A program made the position numbers and the translations under genes. A stretch of 64,000 bases of DNA from Perognathus longimembris pacificus (Eukaryota; Chordata; Mammalia; Rodentia; Heteromyidae), in NCBI RefSeq assembly GCF_023159225.1, contig NC_063163.1, positions 105,245,885 to 105,309,884 of the forward strand. Reading direction: 5' to 3'. The notes under the pieces were generated by a model. That model saw only the letters and a list, made by a program, of their open reading frames with translations, made no database searches and had not been told where the DNA came from. Shown here one piece after another: positions 45,111-55,024 of this stretch; the stretch's first letter is position 1; each line of letters opens with the position of its first letter.

Positions 45111-45928
45111 CCTTGCCTATTGAAGTGTTGTGACTGGGCCTTGCTCAGTTCCAGTCCAGTGATGCCGGCTCCCCTCTTACTGTGTGTTTGGCTGAAGTTG
45201 CATCTGCCCTTCCTCTATCACTGTCCTTTCCTGGTGGGTCTGAGGTGTGGGAGAGAAACATCCAGTCAGTGGGCAAGTGAGCGCCCTACTTCTTCCCTGA
45301 GAATCTCATAAATATAAAAAATGCAAATGTTGCCTTAATTGAGAGCCAGGGTGGCCTTTTGTGGGAACATCTTTGGGAGTTGGAAGGGTTTGTTTGTCTC
45401 CTGGAGTCTGGAGCTTTTCCTCTGGATCCTTAGCCTAAGTGTTCCCAGAAGTTGCAGACACCAAACAGGTGTCTGCTCTGGAAATGGCCCCTGCCTTGCT
45501 TCTCCCACAGGCTCAGTGAGCACAGCCTCGCTGCCACCTCAAGCTCTGCCATGTGTCAGAGGTGGCATGGGAGGTCCCCACCTCTGCCTGTCTTCCCTCA
45601 GTAATGCCACCCATCCCTTCCCTGGCATCATCTCTGTCCCCTTGACTTCTCTCCTACACCAGGACATCACCAAACACCTTCCTAGTGACTCTCTCCCGAC
45701 TCCTGCTGCCCCTCGCACTGTATAGTCCACCCCATCGCAAACCCTCCTGTGTTGGAGGCACGCTCAGGGTGTGCCTCCGGATGTCTGAATGTAGAATGAT
45801 TGTCTGAACTAATTGGTATACCTCAGTGGCTTTTGTTTTGTTCACTGAAGGGGCCTCCACATGAAGGGGCCCTGGGTTACCATTGCCAATGTATTCCCAT
45901 TGCTCCATTGGCCAGTAATACTGTTTCC
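45111..45928. other. Unique intron sequence, relatively GC-rich
   Basis: No gene called. A 128-codon + frame (45339-45725) lacks recognisable features. A small inverted repeat GGAGGCAC/GTGCCTCC lies at 45754-45778. Confidence 0.45.
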
Positions 45929-45931
45929 CTC

Positions 45932-45962
<31 letters not shown>

Positions 45963-46011
45963 TCTGTCTTTTCTCCTTTTTTTCTCCTTCCCTCCCCCCC
46001 TCTTTCTTCCA
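45929..46011. repeat. CT-rich microsatellite at SINE tail
   Basis: Pure CT array, then irregular CT-rich sequence ending at a reverse-oriented SINE. Confidence 0.93.
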
Positions 46012-46227
46012 CTGCTCCTAGGCTTGAACTCAGGGCCTACATGCTATCCCTGAGCTTTTCTGCTCAAAGCTAGCATTCTACCATGTGAGCTCCACTTCCA
46101 TCTTTTTAGTGATTAACTGGAGATAAAAGAATCTTGTTCCTGCCCAGGCTAGCTTTGAACCATGATCCTCAGATCTCAGCCTGCTGAGGAGCTAGAGTTA
46201 CAGGTGTGAGCCATCAGTACCAGATGG
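46012..46227 (-). mobile_element. B1-like/Geo dimeric SINE
   Basis: Reverse dimer: 'aggcttgaactcagggccta', 'cagatctcagcctgctgagg'. Confidence 0.92.
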
Positions 46228-46260
46228 AAGGTGTTTCTCTGGGAAAAAGTTATTATTCTT

Positions 46261-46415
46261 TAAATGGAGAGAGAGTTCACATAACAAAATGCACCATTTT
46301 AAAGAGTATCTTCAGTGGTGGTGGTAGCACATTCACAAGGTATACAACCATCACCAACATCTAATATCAGAATCTTTCCAGCACCCTTCCAGAAGCCCTC
46401 TGCCATCAACAGGAG
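46261..46415 (-). mobile_element. Old L1 3'-end fragment
   Basis: 'agttcacataacaaaatgca', 'ccattttaaagagtatcttc' and 'acaaccatcaccaac' read as antisense of the mammalian L1 3' region, the same zone as the start of the 7710 element. Confidence 0.75.
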
Positions 46416-46539
46416 GAGAGATCTGAGCACATAAAGCTGTACATCTCCCCCAGGGCCTGCTCTTTACTTCTTCCTCCACAGCACTCAAGCTCAGACTGTG
46501 TTCTGAGTGCTGGCTTGGTTAGGCCCCGCTGGAGTTAGC

Positions 46540-46900
46540 AAGTGTATGTCTGGGTGGAGATAATGAACGCTTTCACCAGCTGCAGGCAGACAGTTCAGCC
46601 CAGGGAGCACGGGCTGTGGTGACTGCAATTTCCTAATGGCTTCCTGATGAGGCACAGCCAGTTATTAGTGGCAGATGAGGTCTGTGAATCCTGGGCCTCT
46701 CTTTCCCACCTGACACGGGCAGATGCAGAGCGGCTTTGGCCACTACCCCCTCTGCATTGATCACGTTTTCTCTGCTGTCCACTTAATCGCTCTGACTTGC
46801 CTGTTGATCCGGAGATTAGGTCTGCCTGGGGACAGGTTGGCCTCCTGACTTTGCTGCTGGGACAGGTGGCCAGAGGTGGCTGGTGTCTGTCTGTGTGAGT
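46540..46900. promoter_or_regulatory. Candidate intronic regulatory block (E-box, RUNX, ETS-core, GATA)
   Basis: Repeat-free. GATAA at 46559, CAGCTG at 46577, TGTGGT (RUNX core) at 46615, TTTCCT (ETS core, reverse) at 46629, CACCTG at 46707 and CAGGTG at 46863. Such combinations occur in lymphoid enhancers, where ETS1 is expressed, but these short motifs also arise by chance. Confidence 0.3.
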
Positions 46901-47352
46901 GAGGTTTGGGACAGAAGTGGGATTGAAGGAATGCTGAAGCCTGAGTATTTGGGGACATTAGGAGAGACCCAGGAAGAAGGCTGAGAAGACATCTACCTCT
47001 TCCTTTGGTGAGGTATATTCTTCTTGTAAGCCTCAGATCCTATACTCTATGTGCAGTTGCATTTAGGACCAGAGCTATAAAGCTCATTCATTTAGGCTTC
47101 ACAAGATGGGGCAGGTGGGGGGGGGGATAACTATAGAGAAGATTTCATTAATTAAACAAACATGCCACAAGCCTGTGTCCCTGACTTTGTGTCCTTTCTT
47201 TGTCATTGGGGTTTGTTGTATTTCCTTACCTCTACCAACTATGTCTTAGTTGCCCTATTTGGACCACAGTGGGACTAGAATGGTAGTGTTGGAAGCTATC
47301 AAATGGCATGCTCTCCTTTCAAGTGATTTTAGTTTGATATATCTGACCTGGG
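46901..47352. other. Unique intron sequence
   Basis: No gene; G10 run at 47117-47126. Confidence 0.5.
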
Positions 47353-47578
47353 AGCCAGCTGGTGACTCATGCCTATAATCCTAGCTACTCTGGAGGCTGA
47401 GATCTGAGGATCAGGGTTTAAAGCCAGATCCAGAAAGGATTATGAGACTTTGATCTCTAATTAACCACCAAAAAGCTGCCAAATAAAACTGTGGCATAAG
47501 TGGCAGATCACCAGTCTGGAGAGAGAAAAGGCTTTAAGAGATAGTACCCAGGCGCTGACTTCAAGCCCCAGCACCCTC
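47353..47578 (+). mobile_element. B1-like/Geo dimeric SINE
   Basis: Head 'ctataatcctagctactctg' and a diverged Geo half ending 'ctgacttcaagccccagcac'. Confidence 0.92.
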
Positions 47579-48049
47579 TTTTACACATACACAAGAATCC
47601 ATAGGTCACCAAAATCAAAACCAACTGAAATCTTCACTATTCTGGATTGACGAAACTGGCCACTCTCAAATTTCTGAGGTGACATACATACAATTCAAAG
47701 TGAGCAGCAAAGATTGCATCTTTTATGTCCCTTGGTTCCAAAGAAACTAACTGGAGTCTGAGCATTGTCTCTCAACACTTGAAACCATGCAGCGGGAGCC
47801 GATAGAATTGCAGGCTCATAAAAATTCCGTCATATCTGTTGCCTCTTTGGGTGGGTTGTCCTGCTGTGGTTCTGAAGAGCTCAGAAAGGAATAGCATACA
47901 TCCCAAATGATGAACCAGGGCTTGTTGGTAGTGGAGACATGGTGAAGACCCCTTCACCCTCCCTTGCAATGCCAATGATAAGGTAGGTAGGTCAACCGCA
48001 TTGGTACAGAGAAGTACAGGGAAGGGAGGCAAAATATCTAGAATTAGCA
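47579..48049. other. Unique intron sequence
   Basis: No gene recognised. Confidence 0.5.
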
Positions 48050-48170
48050 ACCATGTGATGTATGGCAAGTTGAGGTCACCTCCCTGTTCTCCATTTTCCC
48101 ATCAGTGAAACAAGAAGTTTGAAGTAGATGACGTCTCTTGTGCCTTCTAACTGTGGTCCAGCAATAGTGT
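48050..48170 (+). mobile_element. MIR-like ancient SINE remnant
   Basis: 'caagttgaggtcacctccct', 'ccattttcccatcagtgaaa', then 'aagtagatgacgtctcttg' follow the MIR/MIRc 3' order. Confidence 0.6.
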
Positions 48171-48896
48171 TGGGGCCTCTGAGCAACAACAGAGCTCTTC
48201 TTCTCTGGGGCAACTTCCTTCCCATTCATCTAATTATGTCTACTTGCCAGGAGGGAACACCTCCCTCCAAGAAGCTGTTCAAATTATATAGCAAATTCTG
48301 CTTTTTTTGGCTATAGATAAGGGCTTTCACATTGCATAGTTAGAGCTGAGGGTAAGGTAGGAAAGCAGAGACAAGGGAATATGTAGACACTCCAGTGGAA
48401 TGAATGTATGGGAGGATACTGCACTGGCCAGGGAAAAGTCCAAAGCTGAAGAGATAGGTGGCCAAAAATGATAGATTAAGTAGATCTTCACAAACTGTAG
48501 AATGCCTTAAATGATGGCGGCGGGGAGCAGTGAACCTAATAGTTTAGGAAGACCAACCATACTCCCTTCAATGTTGACCACCTCTCTGGTTTCTGAATAC
48601 TGCCACAGCTGCTTGAGAAACTCCAGCTGGGACTCTTGAAATTATTACCTAAAGGCCTCTACGTCATGAGATTTCTGGCTCACTAGGGACATACATTTGC
48701 TTTTTACAGAACTGAGTGGGGCCTTTATCCTGTGAGTGGTTGAACAACGAAAAGCTGAGCATGTAAGTTCCAGATGTTCCAAGCTAGCGAAAGGCTATTG
48801 GTTTTGAGTCCATTTACTAGTGTGCAGGCATTTTTGAAGACTGTGATATGTAGAGACCCAGCGCTGTCTCAGGCACTTGCCAAACATGCTATGTGG

Positions 48897-48897
<1 letters not shown>
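48171..48897. other. Unique intron sequence
   Basis: No gene or repeat recognised. Confidence 0.5.

Positions 48898-48944
<47 letters not shown>
48898..48944. repeat. (GT)n microsatellite
   Basis: Pure GT array, not adjacent to a recognised SINE. Confidence 0.97.
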
Positions 48945-48947
<3 letters not shown>

Positions 48948-50628
48948 ATCTTCTCTGATGTCAGCCTTGCTTCAGGGTAGGAATGTGTGTGTCTCTGCCT
49001 TTTCGTCACTCCTACCATGTGGTTCCCATGTGGTGCTTTTGAATTATCCTGGGGTGAGTCAGCAGGGCCTTTGGAAGGAAGGGAATGTTTAGCCTTTAGG
49101 GAGTAAGGATGGAGAGAAATGGAAGAAGCAGCGTTTGAATGAAGTACTGGACCAGATCAGGTAGCCATGGATCTACTTAGATACCCACTGTTCAGTGTAT
49201 TTTAAGTGGTCTAGTCTTCCTTTTGGATTTCATGGCTACCATCTGCATTGAATGAAAGCTATGTCAGAGTGTTAGGTGATTGTCACTTTGTATATATTAT
49301 CTCTGTTTTCCTGATTGTCCCAAGTTTATTGGTGTGCTCTCCAGATGATGGGAGTCTTGAGTATCTTCACTCATACCCTTCTGAAGTCAGTGAATAAGAG
49401 GGATATTCTCTGTCAAATACTCTAAGCTATTTAAATGGAAAGCCTTTAGGCTTCTTTCTATGTCTTAAGTGCTGATTTCCCCAGGAGCCAAGAAGGAATT
49501 CCATGCCCAGGACTCAGGTATTAAGTAGAAAGTGGAGGGGAATCTCTTCATTGGGTCCTGAATTTCTTACCTTTGGGAAAATCCAGCTTGGGGTTGAACA
49601 TTTCTTTAGGTTGTGATGTTGGATGGGATTCAGAGGTCGTGGTTGCTGACTTCTGTTTCCTGTTATTTCAGAGTTGAAGATGGTGAGTGATGGAAGCACA
49701 CAGAGTGACAGCTTTCAGGAGTTCACTGCTAGAGCTCTTCTTTCTTGCCTTCCTCTGCCTTCTGTGGAGGTCCACACCCTGTGTTTGTCACAGGCTAATC
49801 TTACTGCTGTGGCCCATTTTAATAAGCCCATTTTAATGTGTGTGTGGAGGGGGGGTTAAGGATATAAGTAACACAGTTGGAGAGGAATGAGATTGCTTAT
49901 CACTCCAAAACCAAGTTAAAGACGAAATTCCAGAAACTTAGAGAAGCCATCCAAAGAAGGTGAAACAGAGGGAAGACAATCCCTACTGAGATGCGCTGAG
50001 ATTGGTGTATTTCACATCACAGTTGCTTTGCATCATGAAGATTAACTTCAGAGTCTCTTGCACTTTACCATTGGGCTGCACCCCTAGCTCTAGATCTTAG
50101 TCTCTTTATTCAGCAGTAAAGAAGTGAACAGGGAACTTTCCCCATGGCAAAGTCCTTTTGTAGTATCCCTGCGTATGTATAATGAACAGATTTGATAAGA
50201 TTATTGTCTCAGGAAGTGGAGTGGGGACTCCACTTTGCTTTGGCCTCAGGATCCCCATCTCAGTGTTATAGAAATAGACTTTTAATTGCTCTGGGTTGGG
50301 CAATTTCTGATTGTCCTTCTCAGAGATGGTGTGCTTTAACAGAGGGCTAGCAAACCGTTCCACTTGGCTAAAGAGATCCTCTAGTGTAAAGAAGGAACCC
50401 TGTGAGCAGAAAATGAAGTCCATTCCTAAGCTGGCAGCAATCGGGTTGATCTCATCTTCCTCCCCGCTTGGGTCCAGTTGGAGCTATGCGTACAGGGCAG
50501 ACTTCCAGTTCCCCCTGTCTGGGACGCACAGGGGCAGTTATAAATAGACCAAGACTTTGTCTGCAGGCATTGTTCTCTAACTGCCCATTGTTTCTGGAAG
50601 CAGAGCATTGCTGTGCTCTAGTACATGC
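48945..50628. other. Unique intron sequence
   Basis: No gene. The string 'taccattgggctgcacccct' near 50065 could be a relic of an ID-type SINE. Confidence 0.45.
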
Positions 50629-50665
50629 TCTCTCTCTCTCTCTCTCTCTCTCGTTCTCTCTCTGT
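50629..50665. repeat. (CT)n microsatellite
   Basis: CT array with a GTTCTCTC interruption. Confidence 0.93.
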
Positions 50666-51266
50666 GCTTCTGTCTCTCATTTTCTCCCCTTTTTCTCTTA
50701 TTGTGCACAAGTCTAAATCTTAACTTAGACATTATCCATCTACTACCTCTGCACTTGTTTGATACTTAGGGAGGAACTTGAACAAACTTATCCCGGCATG
50801 TAAAATAATGGAATCTGAGGATCTTGTCTTTTGATTCTAGCCTGCTCTCGTGTGAGTCTCTGCATGATGGATTTGTGGTTGAGACAAAGACAGGTGGGTG
50901 TGGTGATGGTGGATGTAGAGGATTTGTAAGTGTTGAACAGCTATGCTCAGAGGGTCTTGATTAATGTGCTAGCGTCAGAGTAATACCTTTTCCCTCGTGT
51001 TACAATGAGAGCCACACTGCGTGGCTCGGCACTTATTTGGTCATTGCCTTTTCAGCATTTTTGTTGGGGGCTTAGAATAGAGCAAAGTTGCAGAGAGCAA
51101 CTTAGTAAACTGTAGGTGGTGCAGAGCTGACATGGACAATTAGTAGGATGAGGAGGGACTTGTGATATTAAAAAATGATCTCCACACATGGAGACATAGA
51201 AACATGGATGACAACAAAGGTGAAGTTTAATATAGACACATGGAAAACTCCATATATTTCTTAAAA
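50666..51266. other. Unique intron sequence
   Basis: No gene or repeat recognised. Confidence 0.5.
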
Positions 51267-51483
51267 TACCAGTACTGGGACTTGAACTCAGGGCCTACCA
51301 CTTTTAACTAGCATTTTATGATCAAGGTTGGTGCTCTACCACTTGAGCCACTCCACTTCTGGCTTCTTGGTGATTAATTGGAGATAACAGTCTCATGGAC
51401 TTTTCTGCCTGGGCTGGCTTCAAACCACTATCTTCAGATCACAGCCTTCCCAGTGGTTAGGATAACAGACATGAGCCATTGAC
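51267..51483 (-). mobile_element. B1-like/Geo dimeric SINE
   Basis: Reverse dimer: 'ggacttgaactcagggccta', 'ctctaccacttgagccactc', 'ttaattggagataacagtct'. Confidence 0.92.
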
Positions 51484-52610
51484 TTTTTCATGAGGGTCAT
51501 TTGAGTTCTGACCTTAACCAAGTAAAGTTTAAGGAGTGAGCTGGTCATGAGGCTCTCTTTTTTCTCCTGAGAAGTACAATGTTGGAGGCCTATGATATTC
51601 TTTTACAGACATGGGTTGAAGGAATGGTTCTAGATTTGGTCAGGAGCACCATGAATGGTTGAAGGAATCAAAGAGTTTTAAAACCTGGGCAGAAGCAATG
51701 ATAAAGTGAAAGAGTAAAGCAGTTGAGAAGCAGTTGCATGAAGGATGCTAGAATTTCTACTTTGTGGCTTTGAGCAATAGAAATGAGGTTAATGGACAGA
51801 TCTCTAACTCAGTATGTGTGATCATTTCTTTAAATGATTCTGTGGCTTAGAAGAGAAACAAAGGCTCACAAAGTAGGGACCTAACTAAAGGTATTTTCAG
51901 TGGAGAATTTCTGGGTAAGAATGCTTGGTTTGGGGCTTGATTGGCATGGACAGTGTGTCATTATAATGTTGAGAAGCCTCATCTTCTACACTGGGAAATG
52001 ACCAATATAGTCTTTATTTTTTGTTTTGTTTTTATTTTTCTCCCCTGGGTTAGCAGCTGACAGTCTCACAGTATGAATGTGTGTGGGTATGCATTTTCCT
52101 TCTCTGTCCAGATTTATTTATTAAAAGAAAAACACATCTGCATAAAAAAGCCTTTAGAAAGGCAGGAAGAATGTTGACTTTGTTTTTCTTTCTGAAGCAC
52201 TAAGACATGTAGGGTTTCAGCTTCCTCTGAGGGGTTTTTGAAGACTGCCTTTCATCTCCAACAAGGCCTTTTTTTTGCTCCTATTAGAAAAAAATGGCCC
52301 TCTTTGGTTTAAAAAATGTATTTATATAATGTATAAATAAATAAGAAAATAGGGAAAGAATTTCCTTTCACGATTTATGGAAAAATATTGCTTTCTGACC
52401 ATCATTAATTGGGAATAAGTGACTGCTGCTGTTTCCGTGTCTGTTCCCACTTGGCTTTGTCTATGCTGAAGTTTTTCTAAGTTTCCCTTCCCAGCCTTCT
52501 GTCTTTCCCTGTCTCGCTTCTAGCTCCCCACCCCCCTCCATCTCCTCTTAGCTGCTCTTGCTTCCTCTGCTGCTTCTCCATAGCTATAGCCCTGCCTGTC
52601 CCCAGCTTCT
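51484..52610. other. Repeat-poor intron block
   Basis: AT-rich, SINE-free sequence from about 52000 to 52480, with no homopolymer expansion beyond T8. It could be a conserved non-coding element; comparative data are needed to tell. Confidence 0.35.
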
Positions 52611-52611
52611 C

Positions 52612-52630
52612 TCTCTCTCTCTCTCTCTCC
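52612..52630. repeat. (CT)n short microsatellite
   Basis: About nine CT units within a pyrimidine-rich stretch (52480-52675). Confidence 0.9.
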
Positions 52631-52817
52631 TCCCTCGCTTTCTTCTCTCTGCCCTCCCTTCCCCAGCTAGCTAGCTTTGAGCCTCAGAGTGCCGTCTCTG
52701 TGTTTGTTTCCTGCGTGGGAGGGAGAGGCAGGCCTTGAGAAAACAGTTCAAAAGTGCAGAAAAACTTTACCTCTTCCAGCCTAAATAAACGGGCCTCTCC
52801 TCCATTTGTTTGCCCAG

Positions 52818-52876
52818 AATTTTCCATTGCCCATGAAGAAAACTCATCCTTCACCTTGCCTAGCTTTGCCTTTCTG
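52818..52876 (+). other. Exon-like segment with consensus splice sites (unproven)
   Basis: A pyrimidine-rich tract ending TTTGCCCAG precedes 59 bases, followed by GTGAGT. It contains an ATG at 52833 (MKKTHPSPCLALPF). Joined to ETS1 exon 1 it would be open for 20 codons, but it would shift the frame of the known exon 2. It could be an alternative first exon, a poison exon or chance. Confidence 0.25.
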
Positions 52877-53079
52877 GTGAGTCTCAGGTCTCTTCCCTCC
52901 TGACCATGACTTGATTCCCACAGGACGTTCCAAATAGACCTTGAACTGAGGGGTCAGAGCAGGCCAGTTCTGGGTAGGATGTGCAGCGGCCCAGTGGTGC
53001 CTGGAACTTGATGTTGAAGCTGCTTGTCTGTAGCATGTCCAGATAGAGACTCTGCCCTTCTCCAGAAAGAAAAAGAGAT

Positions 53080-53104
53080 GTTCTTTTTTCTTCTTCTTCT
53101 TCTT
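53080..53104. repeat. Short (TTC)n at SINE tail
   Basis: CTTCTTCTT units directly precede a reverse-oriented SINE. Confidence 0.9.
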
Positions 53105-53318
53105 CTGGCTCTGGGTCTTGAACTCAGGGCCTGTGTGTTGTCTCTGAGCTTTTTTGCTCCAGGCTGGCCATAGCTCTACATCTAGCTTTTGGGGGGTTGG
53201 TTGGAGATAAGAGTCTCATGAACTTTCTTGCCTAGGCTGGCTTCGAACAGCAATCCTCAAATCACAGCCTCCTGAGTACGTAAGGTTACAAGCGCCAGTC
53301 ACTGGCACCCGGCTATAA
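53105..53318 (-). mobile_element. B1-like/Geo dimeric SINE
   Basis: Reverse dimer: 'gtcttgaactcagggcctgt', 'ttggttggagataagagtct', head ending 'ctggcacccggct'. The Geo centre is shortened. Confidence 0.92.
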
Positions 53319-53806
53319 GAAGATGGTTTTATGTCCAATCATTTCTACCTGTTGTGCTTTGAACTCTGCAAACAGAGCTAAAGAGGAACTTCCTGGTTTT
53401 CAGACAGAGCAAGACTTGAATCCTAGTTACATCACTTTACTACTTGCTGTCTTGGTTCGAAATAGTAAATCTTGTAGGAAACATTTTCGAAAACTTAAAA
53501 AAAAAATTCTCTTCAGATAGCAGTGATGGTTGTTTTGGGCAAGAATTAAGTGAAATGAAAATAAATAAGCAATTGTAGCTAATCAGCATCTTTAGGATCT
53601 TGAAGGACCAGGTCTTCAAGACTCATAAGCAGCCAGAAGGAGCAGAAGCTAAGATAACGGGTAACAGGAAAAGGATGACTTATTTCAAGTTGCTTTATTA
53701 CTAAACCTCAGCACCCTGACGCAAGTTTTGTAGTTGAAGGCAGGACAGCGCGGTTTCCCCCCTCTTCCCCCCATTGAAGAGTGTGAGGTTGTGGAGGGTG
53801 AGCCTT
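53319..53806. other. Unique intron sequence
   Basis: No gene recognised. Confidence 0.5.
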
Positions 53807-53893
53807 GGGGGCGTGGCTATAATGTTGGAGGACTACCAGGCATGAGGGAGGCCCTGGTTCCATCCCCAGCACCCAAAGAAAAAAGAATGGGAT
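53807..53893 (+). mobile_element. ID-like monomer SINE
   Basis: 'gggggcgtggctataatgtt', then 'gaggccctggttccatcccc' and 'agcacccaaagaaaaa' match the tRNA-Ala-derived ID body with a B box and A tail. No Geo half is attached, unlike the IDL-Geo copies. Confidence 0.7.
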
Positions 53894-54239
53894 GGGAGAA
53901 GAGTAAGTGGGAAGCAAAATAGCTGTCTGCCAGTTGGTAGAGAGGAAAAGGACCGACCCAGACTTTCCTCTTCCTGCTTTCCATGGAGTTTTTGGTGGTG
54001 TGTTTTTCATGACAAAGAAATCAAACCTTTTCAGGACTTTTAGGACTGATAATAAGAGGTTCTGTGGTGAGCAGCAAGTGGAAGCATCTATGTCAGACTT
54101 GATGCCGTGAAACATGTGAAACACTTTGTAAATGGCTGCACTTACAGTCACACAAAGATTTTCAAGTATCTATTGGGTACTTTATTTGAGGTGGTCTTTG
54201 TGCAGGATTCCTCATTGCTACAGTGAAAATCACTGTCTC
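53894..54239. other. Unique intron sequence
   Basis: A 147-codon minus frame spans 53708-54151 over the ID-like SINE and flanks. It is judged chance. Confidence 0.45.
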
Positions 54240-54312
54240 TCAGCTTTTCCCCTCAAGACTAGAGTTCTGAGTAGCTAGGATTACAGGTGTGAGCCACTGG
54301 CGCGTGGGGGAA
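54240..54312 (-). mobile_element. B1-like head fragment
   Basis: 'ctgagtagctaggattacag' then 'gtgtgagccactggcgcg', the left head of the dimeric SINE. Most of the Geo half is deleted. Confidence 0.75.
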
Positions 54313-54439
54313 CCATTTAAAAAAAGTTAAAAAAAATTACATCCTGTGCTGGGGGGTGGAGCCACTGAACTATACCTTTAGTTCCCTAACATTCCTTTAA
54401 ATTATGAGAATTAGCCTTAACAAACCCACATATGACTAG

Positions 54440-54557
54440 GGTAAAATATGTATCGTATATGATATAAATATGAAAATATATTGTATTAATATATAATATA
54501 TTATGCATAATAAAGTAATATAATAAAATATATTATATATATTTTATACATATATAG
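54440..54557. repeat. AT-rich low-complexity tract
   Basis: TATAATATATTATAT-type sequence, ending in ATATATAGAGAGAGA. Confidence 0.9.
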
Positions 54558-54571
54558 AGAGAGAGGCATTT

Positions 54572-54663
54572 ATTTTTTGCCAGTCCTGGGGCTTGGACTC
54601 AGGTTCTGAGCACTGCCCCTTGGCTTCCTTTTGCTCTTGCCACTAGGCCATATTCCCAGCCCC
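54572..54663 (-). mobile_element. Internally deleted IDL-Geo SINE with 14-bp target-site duplication
   Basis: Reads TTTTTTGCCAGTCCTGGGGC (tail end of Geo), breaks at 'ttttgctc' and resumes in the ID-like half at 'ttgccactaggccatattcc'. The element is about 92 bp instead of about 200. AGAGAGAGGCATTT flanks it exactly (54558-54571 and 54664-54677). Confidence 0.93.
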
Positions 54664-54734
54664 AGAGAGAGGCATTTTGAATACAAAATTATACTTTGTT
54701 TCTGTGCCATATTGACTCTAAGATGATACTCAGA

Positions 54735-55024
54735 GAAATTTTGTGGGAGGGCACTGGGATTTGAACTCAGAGCCACTCGTTAGGTATCTGCTCTACTATT
54801 TGAACCTCATCTCTAGCCCTTTTTGCTTGAAGTTGACTTCCAAACAGGGTCTCGTACTTTTGCCTTGGCCTTTCCAGGAGCTGATATTACAGTTGTTCAC
54901 CACCACACACAGTTTGCTCTTGAGACCGTTTTGTTAACGCTCACCTGGGCTGCCTTTGAACTGTGATCTTCCTGTCCCTGCCTCCTGAGTGGCGCCGATT
55001 ATAGGCTATATCACCATGCCTGAC
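54735..55024 (-). mobile_element. Different dimeric SINE: B1-like head plus tRNA/ID-like right half
   Basis: Reverse-oriented. The outer part 'actgggatttgaactcagag' through 'ttgaacctcatctctagccc' is closer to an ordinary tRNA-derived body than to Geo. The inner part (ctcctgagtggcgccgatta, ending 'atcaccatgcctgaccc') is B1-like. It resembles the dimeric SINE I associate with beaver, so it may be an older castorimorph form. Confidence 0.6.

Noticed and set aside
45754..45778. miRNA-type hairpin (GGAGGCAC/GTGCCTCC)
   Set aside because: The 8-bp stem is too short for a miRNA precursor.
53708..54151. 147-codon minus-strand frame
   Set aside because: It runs across an ID-like SINE and its flanks and shows no protein-family features.
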